Of a stretch of DNA of 48,143 nt, positions 6,975 through 14,696 are shown piece by piece. Position numbers and translations under genes: made by a program. The DNA comes from an uncultured Anaeroplasmataceae bacterium (GTDB lineage Bacteria; Bacillota_I; Bacilli_A; Acholeplasmatales; Anaeroplasmataceae). Location: positions 1 through 48,143 of the forward strand of contig CAKQDS010000012.1 in NCBI GenBank assembly GCA_934229535.1, written 5' to 3'. How positions within the stretch are numbered: the first letter of the stretch is position 1; each line of letters starts with the position of its first letter. The notes below the pieces were generated by a model. That model made no database searches. It worked only from the letters and a program-made list of their open reading frames with translations, and was not told the DNA's origin.

Positions 6975-8736
6975 TGAAGGCTATACAAAAAGCCTATTAT
7001 TTAAAAAAACTCTACCTTATATTTTACATGAATGGCCACTTGTTATAATAACGATTATTTTAGCTTTAATAATTGCTTTTATAACAACCTATACTCCCCT
7101 CATTTTAAAAGAAATATTAGATGATTGGCTAATTAATGATACTTTATCTAAGACGGAAATTACTCGTAATATTAATAAATTACTAGTGATATATGGAGCT
7201 TTAACTATAGTTGTAGTTTTGGCTAGATATTTTTTAAGCTATTTTCAAACTCTTACAGGAATGCATATTGAAAAAAGACTAAGAGAAAATGCAATTAGGA
7301 AGATTGATTACTTACCTGTTGATTATTATTCACTTGAGCCAGATGGTAAGATAGTTGCTAAAATAACATCTGATACTAATGGTGTTAGAACCTTTTATCA
7401 AACGATGTTTAGTATTGCTCAAGCGATTTTAAATATTGTTGCTGTGTACGTTGGCTTAATTTTACTTGAGCCAAAGCTATCAATCATTATTTTAATACTT
7501 GTTCCAATTTTATTGTTTTGGATTACATTCTATCGTAAAAGAGTTCATAGCTATTATCTTGAGCTTAGAGAAACAGGAAGTAGAATTACCGGCAAGCTTA
7601 ATGAACTTATAAGTGGTGCCCTAATCATTCAAGATTTTAATCAAGAGGATGCAATGATGGATGATTATAAGAGCCTTGTTAATAAATATAATGATAATGA
7701 TAAAAAGGCTAATACGGTTTCAGCATATTTTGGCTTTGAACTATTGTCATTATTAAAGGGCTTGGCAATTGCTTTGATACTTTATTATTTTGGTTTCAGA
7801 TATGTTAATGTTTCAGGTGCTATTGTAACGGTTGGTTTAATTCAAACATATACTAATTATTTGGATCGTATGATTCAACCTATCAATCAAATTTTTAATA
7901 ATTTAAATGAATTAGAGGACAGCTTGGTTGCGGCTAATCGTATATTTATGTTTATGGATGAAAAAAATGATTCACATGTTCTTGATGGTGAAATGTTTGA
8001 TGATAACATTAAAGGTGATGTTGAATTTAAGGATGTGTCTTTTGCTTATGTTGACGAAAAATATGTCCTAAAAAATGTCAATTTAATAGCAGCACATGGA
8101 CAAACAATTGGTATTGTGGGTCATACTGGTAGTGGTAAATCATCAATGATGAATCTATTACTAAGGTATAATGATAATCAGGGTGGCCAAATATTAGTTG
8201 ATGGTAGAGATATTTCTAAATATAATAAGCAAAGCTATCGTAAATGTATTGGCATTGTTTTACAATCACCTGCGCTTTTTGCAGGAACACTTCGCGATAA
8301 TGTTACAATGGAACGTGATTATCCGGATGAGGAAATTATTAAGGCACTAGATGAGGTAGGTGCTTCATATTTACTTACAAAAACAAATGAAGGGCTTGAT
8401 ATGCCAATTTCCTTTAAGGGTGAAAATTTATCTCTTGGTGAAAAGCAATTAATTGCTTTTGCTAGAGTTCTACTTCGAAATCCTAAAATTTTAGTTTTAG
8501 ATGAGGCTACTGCAAATATTGATACAGAAACAGAAAACAAAATAAAGACAGCAATGAATGCAGTAACTAAAGGCAGAACAACATTTATAATTGCTCATCG
8601 TTTATCGACAATAAAGGATGCAGATAAAATTGTTGTTCTTGATGATGGTAAAATAATAGGTGAGGGTAGTCATCATAGCTTATATGATAATTGCAATGTA
8701 TATAAGGATATGTATGATTCTCAATTTAAGAAATAA
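6958..8736 (+). CDS. ABC exporter half-transporter, catalytic partner
   Basis: A 592-residue partner of the preceding exporter subunit, with membrane helices in the first 320 residues and a C-terminal NBD. Walker A is GHTGSGKSS (from 388). The signature is altered to LSLGEKQL (from 491). Walker B has Asp515 followed by catalytic Glu516, and the H-loop is IAHRLS. With the first subunit this gives one good ATP site (this Walker B with the other's LSGGQ) and one poor site, as in BmrCD, LmrCD and TM287/288. AAGGAGG precedes the ATG, which overlaps the upstream gene by 17 bases, supporting equal expression and heterodimer formation. Confidence 0.9.
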   Translation: MSKKHNEGYTKSLLFKKTLPYILHEWPLVIITIILALIIAFITTYTPLILKEILDDWLINDTLSKTEITRNINKLLVIYGALTIVVVLARYFLSYFQTLTGMHIEKRLRENAIRKIDYLPVDYYSLEPDGKIVAKITSDTNGVRTFYQTMFSIAQAILNIVAVYVGLILLEPKLSIIILILVPILLFWITFYRKRVHSYYLELRETGSRITGKLNELISGALIIQDFNQEDAMMDDYKSLVNKYNDNDKKANTVSAYFGFELLSLLKGLAIALILYYFGFRYVNVSGAIVTVGLIQTYTNYLDRMIQPINQIFNNLNELEDSLVAANRIFMFMDEKNDSHVLDGEMFDDNIKGDVEFKDVSFAYVDEKYVLKNVNLIAAHGQTIGIVGHTGSGKSSMMNLLLRYNDNQGGQILVDGRDISKYNKQSYRKCIGIVLQSPALFAGTLRDNVTMERDYPDEEIIKALDEVGASYLLTKTNEGLDMPISFKGENLSLGEKQLIAFARVLLRNPKILVLDEATANIDTETENKIKTAMNAVTKGRTTFIIAHRLSTIKDADKIVVLDDGKIIGEGSHHSLYDNCNVYKDMYDSQFKK

Positions 8737-8758
8737 GACTTTTTGTCTTATTTTTTTT
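8732..8758 (+). terminator. Intrinsic terminator overlapping the exporter stop codon
   Basis: AATAAGAC (8732-8739), a loop of five T, GTCTTATT (8745-8752) and a run of eight T. The stop codon TAA (8734-8736) lies in the 5' arm. Confidence 0.8.
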
Positions 8759-8819
8759 AGGTATAAATTACATTTCTTAAAAAAATCGTTAAAAATGATT
8801 AGAAATATATATAAAAATG

Positions 8820-8828
8820 TGATATAAT
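8820..8828 (+). promoter_or_regulatory. Extended -10 promoter for the CarD-like gene
   Basis: TGATATAAT (8820-8828) is an extended -10 element. No good -35 box is visible at the right distance. Confidence 0.5.
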
Positions 8829-8875
8829 AATTATGTATATGTTCGATTTATCAAATAAGGTTGGAGGCGTTATTT

Positions 8876-9385
8876 ATGTTTCAAATTGGCGACAAGGTTA
8901 CAACAAAGAATTATGGAGTATGCATAATTAAAGATATTGAAAAGAAACCCTTTAATAATGAAATCAAGGAATATTTTGTTTTGGATTCGCTATATAAAAA
9001 TACGCGTACAAATGCGATGAAGATTTATATTTTAAAGGATATGGCTGCTGAACAAATGCGTCCTGTTTTAAGTAAAGATGAGGTTTTAAAGCTGATTGAT
9101 GGCTTTAATGAGCTAGAAGATATTAAAATTGTTGAATTTAGGGCAAGAAGGAACACATTTGAGGAGCTTTATAAAACAGGCGATATAAAAAAACATTGTC
9201 AGCTTATTAAATCATTATATGTTCTTGATTTGGAATTTAAAACAAAAAGTAAGACTCTTCCTTATAAAGATAGAGAATATTTCGAAAAATTAAAAACGAC
9301 TGTTTATGATGAATTCGCTAATGCTTTAGAGATAACACCAGGTGAGGTTGAAGTTTTAATAGGTAAAAAAGTCCAAAATAAATAG
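8876..9385 (+). CDS. CarD/CdnL-family transcription regulator
   Basis: A 169-residue protein beginning MFQIGDKVTTKNYGVCIIKD, the start of the CarD N-terminal domain, which is similar to the RNA polymerase interacting domain of Mfd. A helical C-terminal domain follows (about 70-165). CarD/CdnL proteins bind the RNA polymerase beta subunit and stabilise open complexes at promoters. Length is normal. TTGGAGG lies before the ATG at 8876; an in-frame TTG at 8861 falls inside that site and is rejected. It is a single gene with its own promoter, just upstream of ccpA. Confidence 0.8.
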   Translation: MFQIGDKVTTKNYGVCIIKDIEKKPFNNEIKEYFVLDSLYKNTRTNAMKIYILKDMAAEQMRPVLSKDEVLKLIDGFNELEDIKIVEFRARRNTFEELYKTGDIKKHCQLIKSLYVLDLEFKTKSKTLPYKDREYFEKLKTTVYDEFANALEITPGEVEVLIGKKVQNK

Positions 9386-9420
9386 TTTATGAAAATTTAT
9401 GAAAAAATAAAAATAAGCAC

Positions 9421-9449
9421 TTGTTAAAACGTTTTCACTATGCTATAAT
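9421..9449 (+). promoter_or_regulatory. ccpA promoter overlapped by a cre-like site
   Basis: TTGTTA (9421-9426), 17-base spacer and TATAAT (9444-9449) preceded by TGC form a good extended promoter. The spacer and -35 carry TTAAAACGTTTTCA (9424-9437). Read on the minus strand this is TGAAAACGTTTTAA, matching the CcpA consensus TGWAARCGYTWNCW at 13 of 14 positions. Binding there would block the promoter, suggesting autorepression. Confidence 0.65.
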
Positions 9450-9476
9450 TAAAAGTAAAGATGTGAGGTGTTTTGT

Positions 9477-10469
9477 ATGGCTAATACTACGATATATGAT
9501 GTTGCTGGTGCAGCAAAAGTTTCACTTGCTACAGTAAGTAGAGTAATGAATAATCCTGAAAAGGTTAACCCGGAAACAAGAGAAAGAGTTTTAAAGGTTA
9601 TCAAAGATTTAGGCTATCGTCCAAATGCAATTGCTAGAGGACTTGCAAGTAGAAAAACTACTACTGTTGGCGTAATAATGTCTGATGTTACTAGAGCTTC
9701 AACAAGTCAATTACTTGGTGGAATTGTTGATATTGCTCATAGATATAATTATTCAATCAAAATCTTCTCAATGGCAGGAGATATTGATGTTGAGGATTCA
9801 ATACGTTCTGTTGTTGCTGAACAGGTTGATGGCATTGTTTTCCTAAATGATGAGCTTGATAAAGCTCAAATGGAGTATATTATGAATTATATTAATGAAT
9901 CAAATATTCCTGTTGTTTTATCAAACGTCATTTTTGATGAAATGGATTTACCTTCAGTAAGTGTTGATTATAAAGAGGCTGTTTATGAGGTTACAAAGGA
10001 AATGATTGAAAATGGAAGAAAGGATATTTATCTTCTTTCAACTGTACGTCATTATTCTGTAAACTCTAAAAAAGAGGAAGGATATACTAAGGCTATGGAA
10101 GAAGCTAATTTAAAGCCTAATATTTTCCGTACTTCTGGTGATGTTAATATCAATACACCTCATTTTACAGAATTCTTTAAGCATAATAAGGTTGATGGAG
10201 CTATTGGTGTAAGAGATAGTATTGCCGTAAGCTTTATGAATTCTTGTATTAAGCAAGGTAAAATGGTACCAGAGGATGTTATGGTATGTGGTATGCAAAA
10301 TACAAAATATGCAATTTTATCACGTCCTACCTTGACATGTATAGATACTCCGGTGTATGATATAGGTGCAGTTTCAATGAGACTTTTAACAAAGCTAATG
10401 AAACATGAGCCTGTTGGTAATCATAAGGTTGTCTTACCACATAAGGTTATCAAAAGAGAATCAATGTAA
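9477..10469 (+). CDS. ccpA: Catabolite control protein A (LacI family)
   Basis: A 330-residue LacI/GalR regulator. The N terminus TTIYDVAGAAKVSLATVSRV (3-22) is the helix-turn-helix, followed by a hinge with YRPNAIARGLASRKTTTVGV (45-64), very close to CcpA. The C terminus keeps YDIGAVSMRLLTK, also typical of CcpA. In Firmicutes CcpA binds HPr phosphorylated on Ser46 and represses or activates genes at cre sites. HprK, the kinase that makes that signal, is encoded at 36029, and a cre-like site lies in this gene's promoter. GAGGTG precedes the ATG at 9477. The nearby tyrS gene recalls the ccpA-tyrS region of Bacillus. Confidence 0.85.
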   Translation: MANTTIYDVAGAAKVSLATVSRVMNNPEKVNPETRERVLKVIKDLGYRPNAIARGLASRKTTTVGVIMSDVTRASTSQLLGGIVDIAHRYNYSIKIFSMAGDIDVEDSIRSVVAEQVDGIVFLNDELDKAQMEYIMNYINESNIPVVLSNVIFDEMDLPSVSVDYKEAVYEVTKEMIENGRKDIYLLSTVRHYSVNSKKEEGYTKAMEEANLKPNIFRTSGDVNINTPHFTEFFKHNKVDGAIGVRDSIAVSFMNSCIKQGKMVPEDVMVCGMQNTKYAILSRPTLTCIDTPVYDIGAVSMRLLTKLMKHEPVGNHKVVLPHKVIKRESM

Positions 10470-10477
10470 ATAGTATT

Positions 10478-10665
10478 GATGAAGTAGAATTAGTAGATTA
10501 GATAATAATTAATTAGAGACTCTATGTTTGGTGAAAATAGAGAATTATATCTTAATTGAATTACAGCTATGGAAATACATCATTTTTAAGTGCAGAATTA
10601 TTATTCTGAACTAAGGTGGTACCGCGAATAATTCGTCCTTAGATTTACTAGGGACGTTTTTTTTA
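10478..10665 (+). promoter_or_regulatory. Tyrosine T-box riboswitch
   Basis: The leader contains the T-box sequence AAGGTGGTACCGCG (10613-10626), which pairs with the tRNA acceptor end. Stem I runs from about GATG near 10479 to CATC near 10590, with distal hairpin CTCTAT/ATAGAG (10520-10542) and a GGTG loop. The specifier is TAC followed by A (10562-10565), the tyrosine codon, matching the downstream gene. The terminator is CGTCCTTAG (10634-10642) pairing with CTAGGGACG (10648-10656), then eight T. Uncharged tRNA-Tyr should favour the antiterminator and turn on tyrS. Confidence 0.93.
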
Positions 10666-10691
10666 AATTAAAATAAGGAGAAATTATTAAT

Positions 10692-11915
10692 ATGGGTATT
10701 TATGAAGAATTAGAATGGCGTGGATTAATTAAGGATATTTCTGATCCAAGCCTTAAGGAGAAATTAAATAAGGGAGGAATGACATTCTATATTGGAACTG
10801 ATCCAACTGGTGATAGTCTTCACATTGGTCATTTTTCTAGCTTCTTAATTTGTAAAAGATTAAAGGATGCAGGACATCATCCAATTGTTTTAGTTGGTGG
10901 TGGAACAGGATTAATTGGTGATCCAAAGCCTGATAGTGAAAGACCAATGATTACTAAGGAAACTGTAGCTCATAATTTTGAATGTTTGAAAAAGCAATTA
11001 ATTAGTTTGTTCGGCTGTGAAGTAGTTAATAATTATGACTGGTGCAAGGACATTAATTTTATTGATTTCCTTCGTGATTTCGGTAAATATTTCAATGTTA
11101 ATTATATGCTATCAAAGGACATTGTAGCTAGAAGATTAGAACAAGGAATTACTTATACCGAATTTTCTTATATGATTATGCAGGCTTTAGATTTTTGGTA
11201 TTTAAATAAGCATAAAAATGTAACTATGCAGGTTGCAGGTCAAGATCAATGGGGAAACATTACTGCTGGAATTGAGCTTATTCGTAAAAAGGAAGGTAAA
11301 GATGCTTATGCCTTTACTATGCCTTTATTAACTAAAAGTGATGGCACAAAATTTGGTAAAACAAATGGTAAAGCTATTTGGTTAGACCCTAAGAAAACAT
11401 CACCATATGAGATGTATCAATTCTTTATTAATACTGAAGATGTTAAGGTAATTGATTATTTAAAATTTTTAACATTTTTAAGTAAAGAAGAAATTGAAGA
11501 ATTAGAAAGAAAGCATAATGAGGCTCCCCATTTAAGAGAAGCTCATAAAGCTTTAGCTAAATCAGTTATTACCTTTATTCATGGTGAAAAGGCTTATGAA
11601 CAAGCCCTTAAGATTTCTAATGCTTTATTTAGTGGTGAAATTATGAGTCTTACAGCTGATGAAATTGAAATGGGATTTAATGATTTACCATCAATTAAAT
11701 TAACTGAGGAACGTCCACTTGTAGATTGCTTAATTGACCTTAAGCTTGCTTCATCTAAGCGTGAGGCTCGCGAATTTATTAAAAATGGTGCTGTTATGGT
11801 TAATGGTGTAAAGGAAACAGACATTAACAATATGCTAAGCCCTAAAATTGCAATTGAGGGAAGAGTAATTACCATAAGACGTGGTAAAAAGCTATATGCC
11901 CTTGTAAGAATATAA
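10692..11915 (+). CDS. tyrS: Tyrosyl-tRNA synthetase
   Basis: A 407-residue class I tyrosyl-tRNA synthetase. It shows YIGTDPTGDSLHIGH with the HIGH motif at 44-47, the KMSKS-equivalent KFGKT at 220-224, and a C-terminal S4-like RNA-binding domain (about 340-407) with SSKREAREFIKNGAVMVNG. It charges tRNA-Tyr in the cytoplasm. A start-proximal GGAG lies 13 bases before the ATG, just after the T-box terminator. Control by the T-box is direct. The stop codon is followed one base later by the acetyltransferase start, so at least one more gene shares the T-box-controlled transcript. Confidence 0.97.
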   Translation: MGIYEELEWRGLIKDISDPSLKEKLNKGGMTFYIGTDPTGDSLHIGHFSSFLICKRLKDAGHHPIVLVGGGTGLIGDPKPDSERPMITKETVAHNFECLKKQLISLFGCEVVNNYDWCKDINFIDFLRDFGKYFNVNYMLSKDIVARRLEQGITYTEFSYMIMQALDFWYLNKHKNVTMQVAGQDQWGNITAGIELIRKKEGKDAYAFTMPLLTKSDGTKFGKTNGKAIWLDPKKTSPYEMYQFFINTEDVKVIDYLKFLTFLSKEEIEELERKHNEAPHLREAHKALAKSVITFIHGEKAYEQALKISNALFSGEIMSLTADEIEMGFNDLPSIKLTEERPLVDCLIDLKLASSKREAREFIKNGAVMVNGVKETDINNMLSPKIAIEGRVITIRRGKKLYALVRI

Positions 11916-11916
11916 T

Positions 11917-12534
11917 ATGACACAATACGAAAGAATGCTTAGTGGTAAGCTTTATACCTGGAAAATTAAGGACGAAAAAAGAGAAGAGGTCTCTAATAAG
12001 AGAAACGAATTTTTAGATGATTTCAATAATACAAGCTATGGTGATTTCGCTACAAGAGCAGAGCTCTGTAGGAGATATTTTAAGCATGTTGGAAAAAATA
12101 TAATTATCAATAAGCCGTTTCATTGTGATTATGCTTGTCACATATCTGTTGGTGATAATTTTTTTGCAAACTTTGATTGTATATTTTTAGATGTAAATGA
12201 GATAATTATTGGCGATAATGTTTTATTGGGACCTCGTGTTTCAATATATACGGCTGCCCATCCTATTGAACCAGAAATAAGAAAAAGTGGACTTGAATAT
12301 GGCAAAAAAATAGTCATTGGTAATAATGTTTGGATTGGTGGTAATAGTGTTATTAATCCAGGTGTAACAATTGGTGATAATGTTGTTATTGGCTCTAATT
12401 CAACTGTTACTAAGGATATTCCTGCTAATGTAATTGCTTGTGGAAATCCTTGCAAGGTCTTAAGAGAAATTAATGATAATGATAAGAAATATTGGCAAAA
12501 TGAGGCTTTAGATTTTTATAAGGAGATAAAATAA
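11917..12534 (+). CDS. maa: Maltose/sugar O-acetyltransferase family protein
   Basis: A 205-residue left-handed beta-helix acetyltransferase. It opens MTQYERMLSGKLYTW, the N-terminal domain of maltose and galactoside acetyltransferases, then has hexapeptide repeats such as IGDNVLLGPRV, IGNNVWIGGNS and IGDNVVIGSNS, and the active-site His in YTAAHPI. The family moves acetyl groups from acetyl-CoA to sugars; the true substrate is not known. Its ATG begins one base after the tyrS stop with no clear ribosome site, so translation is probably coupled to tyrS, an odd functional pairing under tyrosine T-box control. Confidence 0.85.
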   Translation: MTQYERMLSGKLYTWKIKDEKREEVSNKRNEFLDDFNNTSYGDFATRAELCRRYFKHVGKNIIINKPFHCDYACHISVGDNFFANFDCIFLDVNEIIIGDNVLLGPRVSIYTAAHPIEPEIRKSGLEYGKKIVIGNNVWIGGNSVINPGVTIGDNVVIGSNSTVTKDIPANVIACGNPCKVLREINDNDKKYWQNEALDFYKEIK

Positions 12535-12535
12535 A

Positions 12536-13087
12536 ATGAAACTATTAATGGTTATTGCTGATGGCTTTGAGGATACTGAGGCTATCGCAACTCTTGATGT
12601 CTTAGAGCGAGGAAAAATAGCTGTTGATCTTGCTTCTTTAATGAAAAGAAAGGAAATAGTTATGAAGAGTAATCTTAAAATTATGGTTCCTTATTTAATT
12701 GAAGAAATAAATTATCAAAGCTATGATGGCATAATTATTCCTGGTGGACCTGCATCATTTAAAATAATGCCTAAAATGCCAATTGTTTTTGAAATGATTA
12801 CATATTTTGTAAAAGCAAATAAGCTTGTTGCCGCAATATGTGCTGCTCCTCATTTGATTGGAAAATTAGGCTATTTAAATGACCATAATTATACCGTTCA
12901 TCCAGGATTTGAGGATCAAATAATTGATGGAAATTATTTGAAAGATGAAGGAGTAGTTGTAGATAAAAATATTATTACTGCTAAATCAATGTTTTATTCT
13001 ATTGAATTTGGCCTTGCTATTTATAATTATTTTTATGGTGAAGAAAAAACAAGCATATTAAGAAATGCTTGTCAGGGTGAAAAATGA
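12536..13087 (+). CDS. DJ-1/PfpI family protein
   Basis: A 183-residue DJ-1/ThiJ/PfpI fold protein. MKLLMVIADGFEDTEA carries the conserved acidic residue (Glu12), IIIPGGPAS (67-75) is the family loop, and the nucleophile elbow is AAICAAPH with Cys102. Members act as glyoxalase- or deglycase-like enzymes, chaperones or stress proteins; the exact activity cannot be read here. AAGGAG precedes the ATG, one base after the acetyltransferase stop, so it is the third gene of the tyrS transcript. It ends in TGA, and the terminator starts at the stop codon. Confidence 0.85.
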   Translation: MKLLMVIADGFEDTEAIATLDVLERGKIAVDLASLMKRKEIVMKSNLKIMVPYLIEEINYQSYDGIIIPGGPASFKIMPKMPIVFEMITYFVKANKLVAAICAAPHLIGKLGYLNDHNYTVHPGFEDQIIDGNYLKDEGVVVDKNIITAKSMFYSIEFGLAIYNYFYGEEKTSILRNACQGEK

Positions 13088-13112
13088 AAAAAGGAACTTA
13101 TGTTCCTTTTTT
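13087..13112 (+). terminator. Intrinsic terminator ending the tyrS operon
   Basis: AAAAAAGGAAC (13087-13097), loop TTAT, GTTCCTTTTTT. The A-rich 5' arm and T run are complementary, so it may work in both directions. Confidence 0.8.
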
Positions 13113-13171
13113 ATATGGGAGAGATTATTTTGAAAAGTTTTATTACTTATTCGATAGTATTATATTTTAAA

Positions 13172-13186
13172 TGAAAGCGCTTGTCA
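13172..13186 (+). promoter_or_regulatory. cre-like palindrome
   Basis: TGAAAGCGCTTGTCA contains the cre core AAAGCGCTT and the 5' TG, and matches about 12 of 14 consensus positions. It lies about 90 bases upstream of the -10 element of the next gene. A CcpA site is plausible but unproven. Confidence 0.4.
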
Positions 13187-13257
13187 AGACATTTTGTAGA
13201 TTTTGCCTTAGATTATTTAAGAATTGTTAAAAAAGAAATGAATTTATTTAAAAATAA

Positions 13258-13266
13258 TGCTATAAT
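13258..13266 (+). promoter_or_regulatory. Extended -10 promoter
   Basis: TGCTATAAT (13258-13266) lies 15 bases before the ATG at 13282, so the leader would be very short. The -35 region is poor. Confidence 0.5.
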
Positions 13267-13281
13267 TAAAATGGTGGTATA

Positions 13282-13689
13282 ATGGATTATAAAACAATTA
13301 TCAATAATATGCGTAATAATTTAAATATTCATGGTAAGAGACCGGCAATTGTTAAAGGATTTAATGAGGGGGGGATTTATCTTGGTAAAACTAGATATTT
13401 TGTTATTTCCTTAAAACAAGATGCGTTTTATTTTCAGGGGTTAAAAAGATTTTTTAATGAATATGATGCCAAAAATGATTTTGAGATAGCTTTTAATAAA
13501 ATTAAAAATATTGAATTGTATCATGAAAGCTTATGTGATACAATTGTAATCTATACAAATGATAAAAGATATTTTAAATGTATCTTTTTTAATAATGCTA
13601 AGGGAATGTATGAAAATAAAGTAAGCATAGATTATCAGCTTAAGTTTTTAAAGCAAAATGGTATAAAGGTAGGTGGCTTAAATGGATGA
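13282..13689 (+). CDS. Conserved-looking unknown protein, possible PH-like fold
   Basis: A 135-residue soluble protein of unrecognised family. It is rich in alternating beta-type segments (GIYLGKTRYFVISL, DFEIAFNKIKNIELY, DTIVIYTNDKRYFKCIFF) and ends with a helix followed by LKFLKQNGIKVG. This strand-rich pattern with one C-terminal helix recalls small bacterial PH/GRAM-like domains, but that is inference. GGTGG lies 4 bases before the ATG. It ends in TGA and overlaps a 48-residue gene by 8 bases, which in turn overlaps cvfB, so the three form one operon. Confidence 0.7.
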   Translation: MDYKTIINNMRNNLNIHGKRPAIVKGFNEGGIYLGKTRYFVISLKQDAFYFQGLKRFFNEYDAKNDFEIAFNKIKNIELYHESLCDTIVIYTNDKRYFKCIFFNNAKGMYENKVSIDYQLKFLKQNGIKVGGLNG

Positions 13690-13828
13690 AAAGAAAATTA
13701 GCGAAAATGAAAAGAAAAGATTAATTGCTAAATTTGAAAGAATTCATAGAAGAGATACTTTTAAAGAAAAAAAGGAAATGTATTTGAAGCAAACAGATAG
13801 AAATTATAAAGATGGAGATAGAAACTAA
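13682..13828 (+). CDS. Very small charged protein (48 residues)
   Basis: An open frame of 48 codons starting ATG GAT GAA and ending TAA at 13826-13828. The product is dominated by Lys, Arg, Glu and Asp and should be largely helical (MDEKKISENEKKRLIAKFER at its start). It overlaps the upstream gene by 8 bases and its stop shares one base with the cvfB start (TAATG). AGGTAGGTGGC sits before the ATG. The tight overlaps and good ribosome site are the support; I recognise no family. An RNA- or nucleic-acid-linked role beside cvfB is only a guess from charge. Confidence 0.6.
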   Translation: MDEKKISENEKKRLIAKFERIHRRDTFKEKKEMYLKQTDRNYKDGDRN

Positions 13829-14670
13829 TGATAGTTGGACAAATAAATAAAATGAAAATGTTAAGAAAATCAGATTTAGGCTTTAATTTATCTGATGGTA
13901 AGGATGAGGTTCTTCTTCATTATAAGGAGTCAACAAGAGAATTAAATCCTAATGATGAGGTTTTAGTTTTTGTATATTATGATAAGGCTGGAAGAACGGC
14001 TGCAACAATGCATGAGCCTAAAATGACAATTGATAAATGTGGCTTTACAGAAGTCGTAGATGTCACGGATTATGGCGTTTATGTAAGTAATGGTAGTGCT
14101 AAGGATGTATTAGTGTCTAAAGATTATTTGCCATATAGTAAAGCGGGTTGGCCAATTGTTGGTGATGTTTTGTGCACAATTTTAAAAATTAAAAACAACA
14201 AAATGCTTGCTAAACCAATAAATCGTGATGAATTAAGGGAATATGGAAATAATGTGAACTATGCCTTAAAGGAAATTGTTGATGGCTACGTTGCTAGAAT
14301 TTCTGATGGTGGATTAGGAGTTATAACTAAGGATTTAGAATATATTTTTGTTCCAGCTAAGCAAATAAGAGGAAGCTATCGCTTAGGTATGGAGGTTAAG
14401 GTCCATATTTTATCAAAATCTGATAATGGTTATTATGGTAGTCTTTTAGAGCAAAAGGAAAAACTTGTTGATGATGATTCTGTTATTATACTTGATTATT
14501 TAAAAAAGCATAATGGAAAAATGTCTTTGACTGCCAAAAGTGATGCAGATAGTGTATTTAAAGAACTAAGAATGAGTAGAAAAGCCTTTAAAAGAGCCCT
14601 TGGTAATCTTTATAAGGAACGCAAGGTGGATTGTAAGGAAACGGAAACAATTTTAATGGACAATGAGTAA
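13828..14670 (+). CDS. cvfB: CvfB/YitL-type S1 RNA-binding protein
   Basis: A 280-residue protein matching the CvfB family: an N-terminal S1-like region, a second S1 domain with CGFTEVVDVTDYGVYVSNGS and DVLVSKDYLPYS, a third near 150-205, and a C-terminal winged helix (about 220-275) with MSRKAFKRALGNLYKERKV. CvfB binds RNA and in staphylococci affects virulence gene expression; YitL is the Bacillus homologue. GGAG lies before the ATG, which overlaps the preceding 48-residue gene by one base. The stop codon sits just inside a terminator hairpin. Confidence 0.85.
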   Translation: MIVGQINKMKMLRKSDLGFNLSDGKDEVLLHYKESTRELNPNDEVLVFVYYDKAGRTAATMHEPKMTIDKCGFTEVVDVTDYGVYVSNGSAKDVLVSKDYLPYSKAGWPIVGDVLCTILKIKNNKMLAKPINRDELREYGNNVNYALKEIVDGYVARISDGGLGVITKDLEYIFVPAKQIRGSYRLGMEVKVHILSKSDNGYYGSLLEQKEKLVDDDSVIILDYLKKHNGKMSLTAKSDADSVFKELRMSRKAFKRALGNLYKERKVDCKETETILMDNE

Positions 14671-14686
14671 TTTCATTGTCTTTTTT
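14659..14686 (+). terminator. Terminator between cvfB and the WYL regulator
   Basis: GACAATGA (14659-14666), TCATTGTC (14673-14680) and six T. It includes the cvfB stop codon in its loop, and the ribosome site of the next gene begins only a few bases after the T run. Confidence 0.8.
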
Positions 14687-14696
14687 AGGTGATAAG

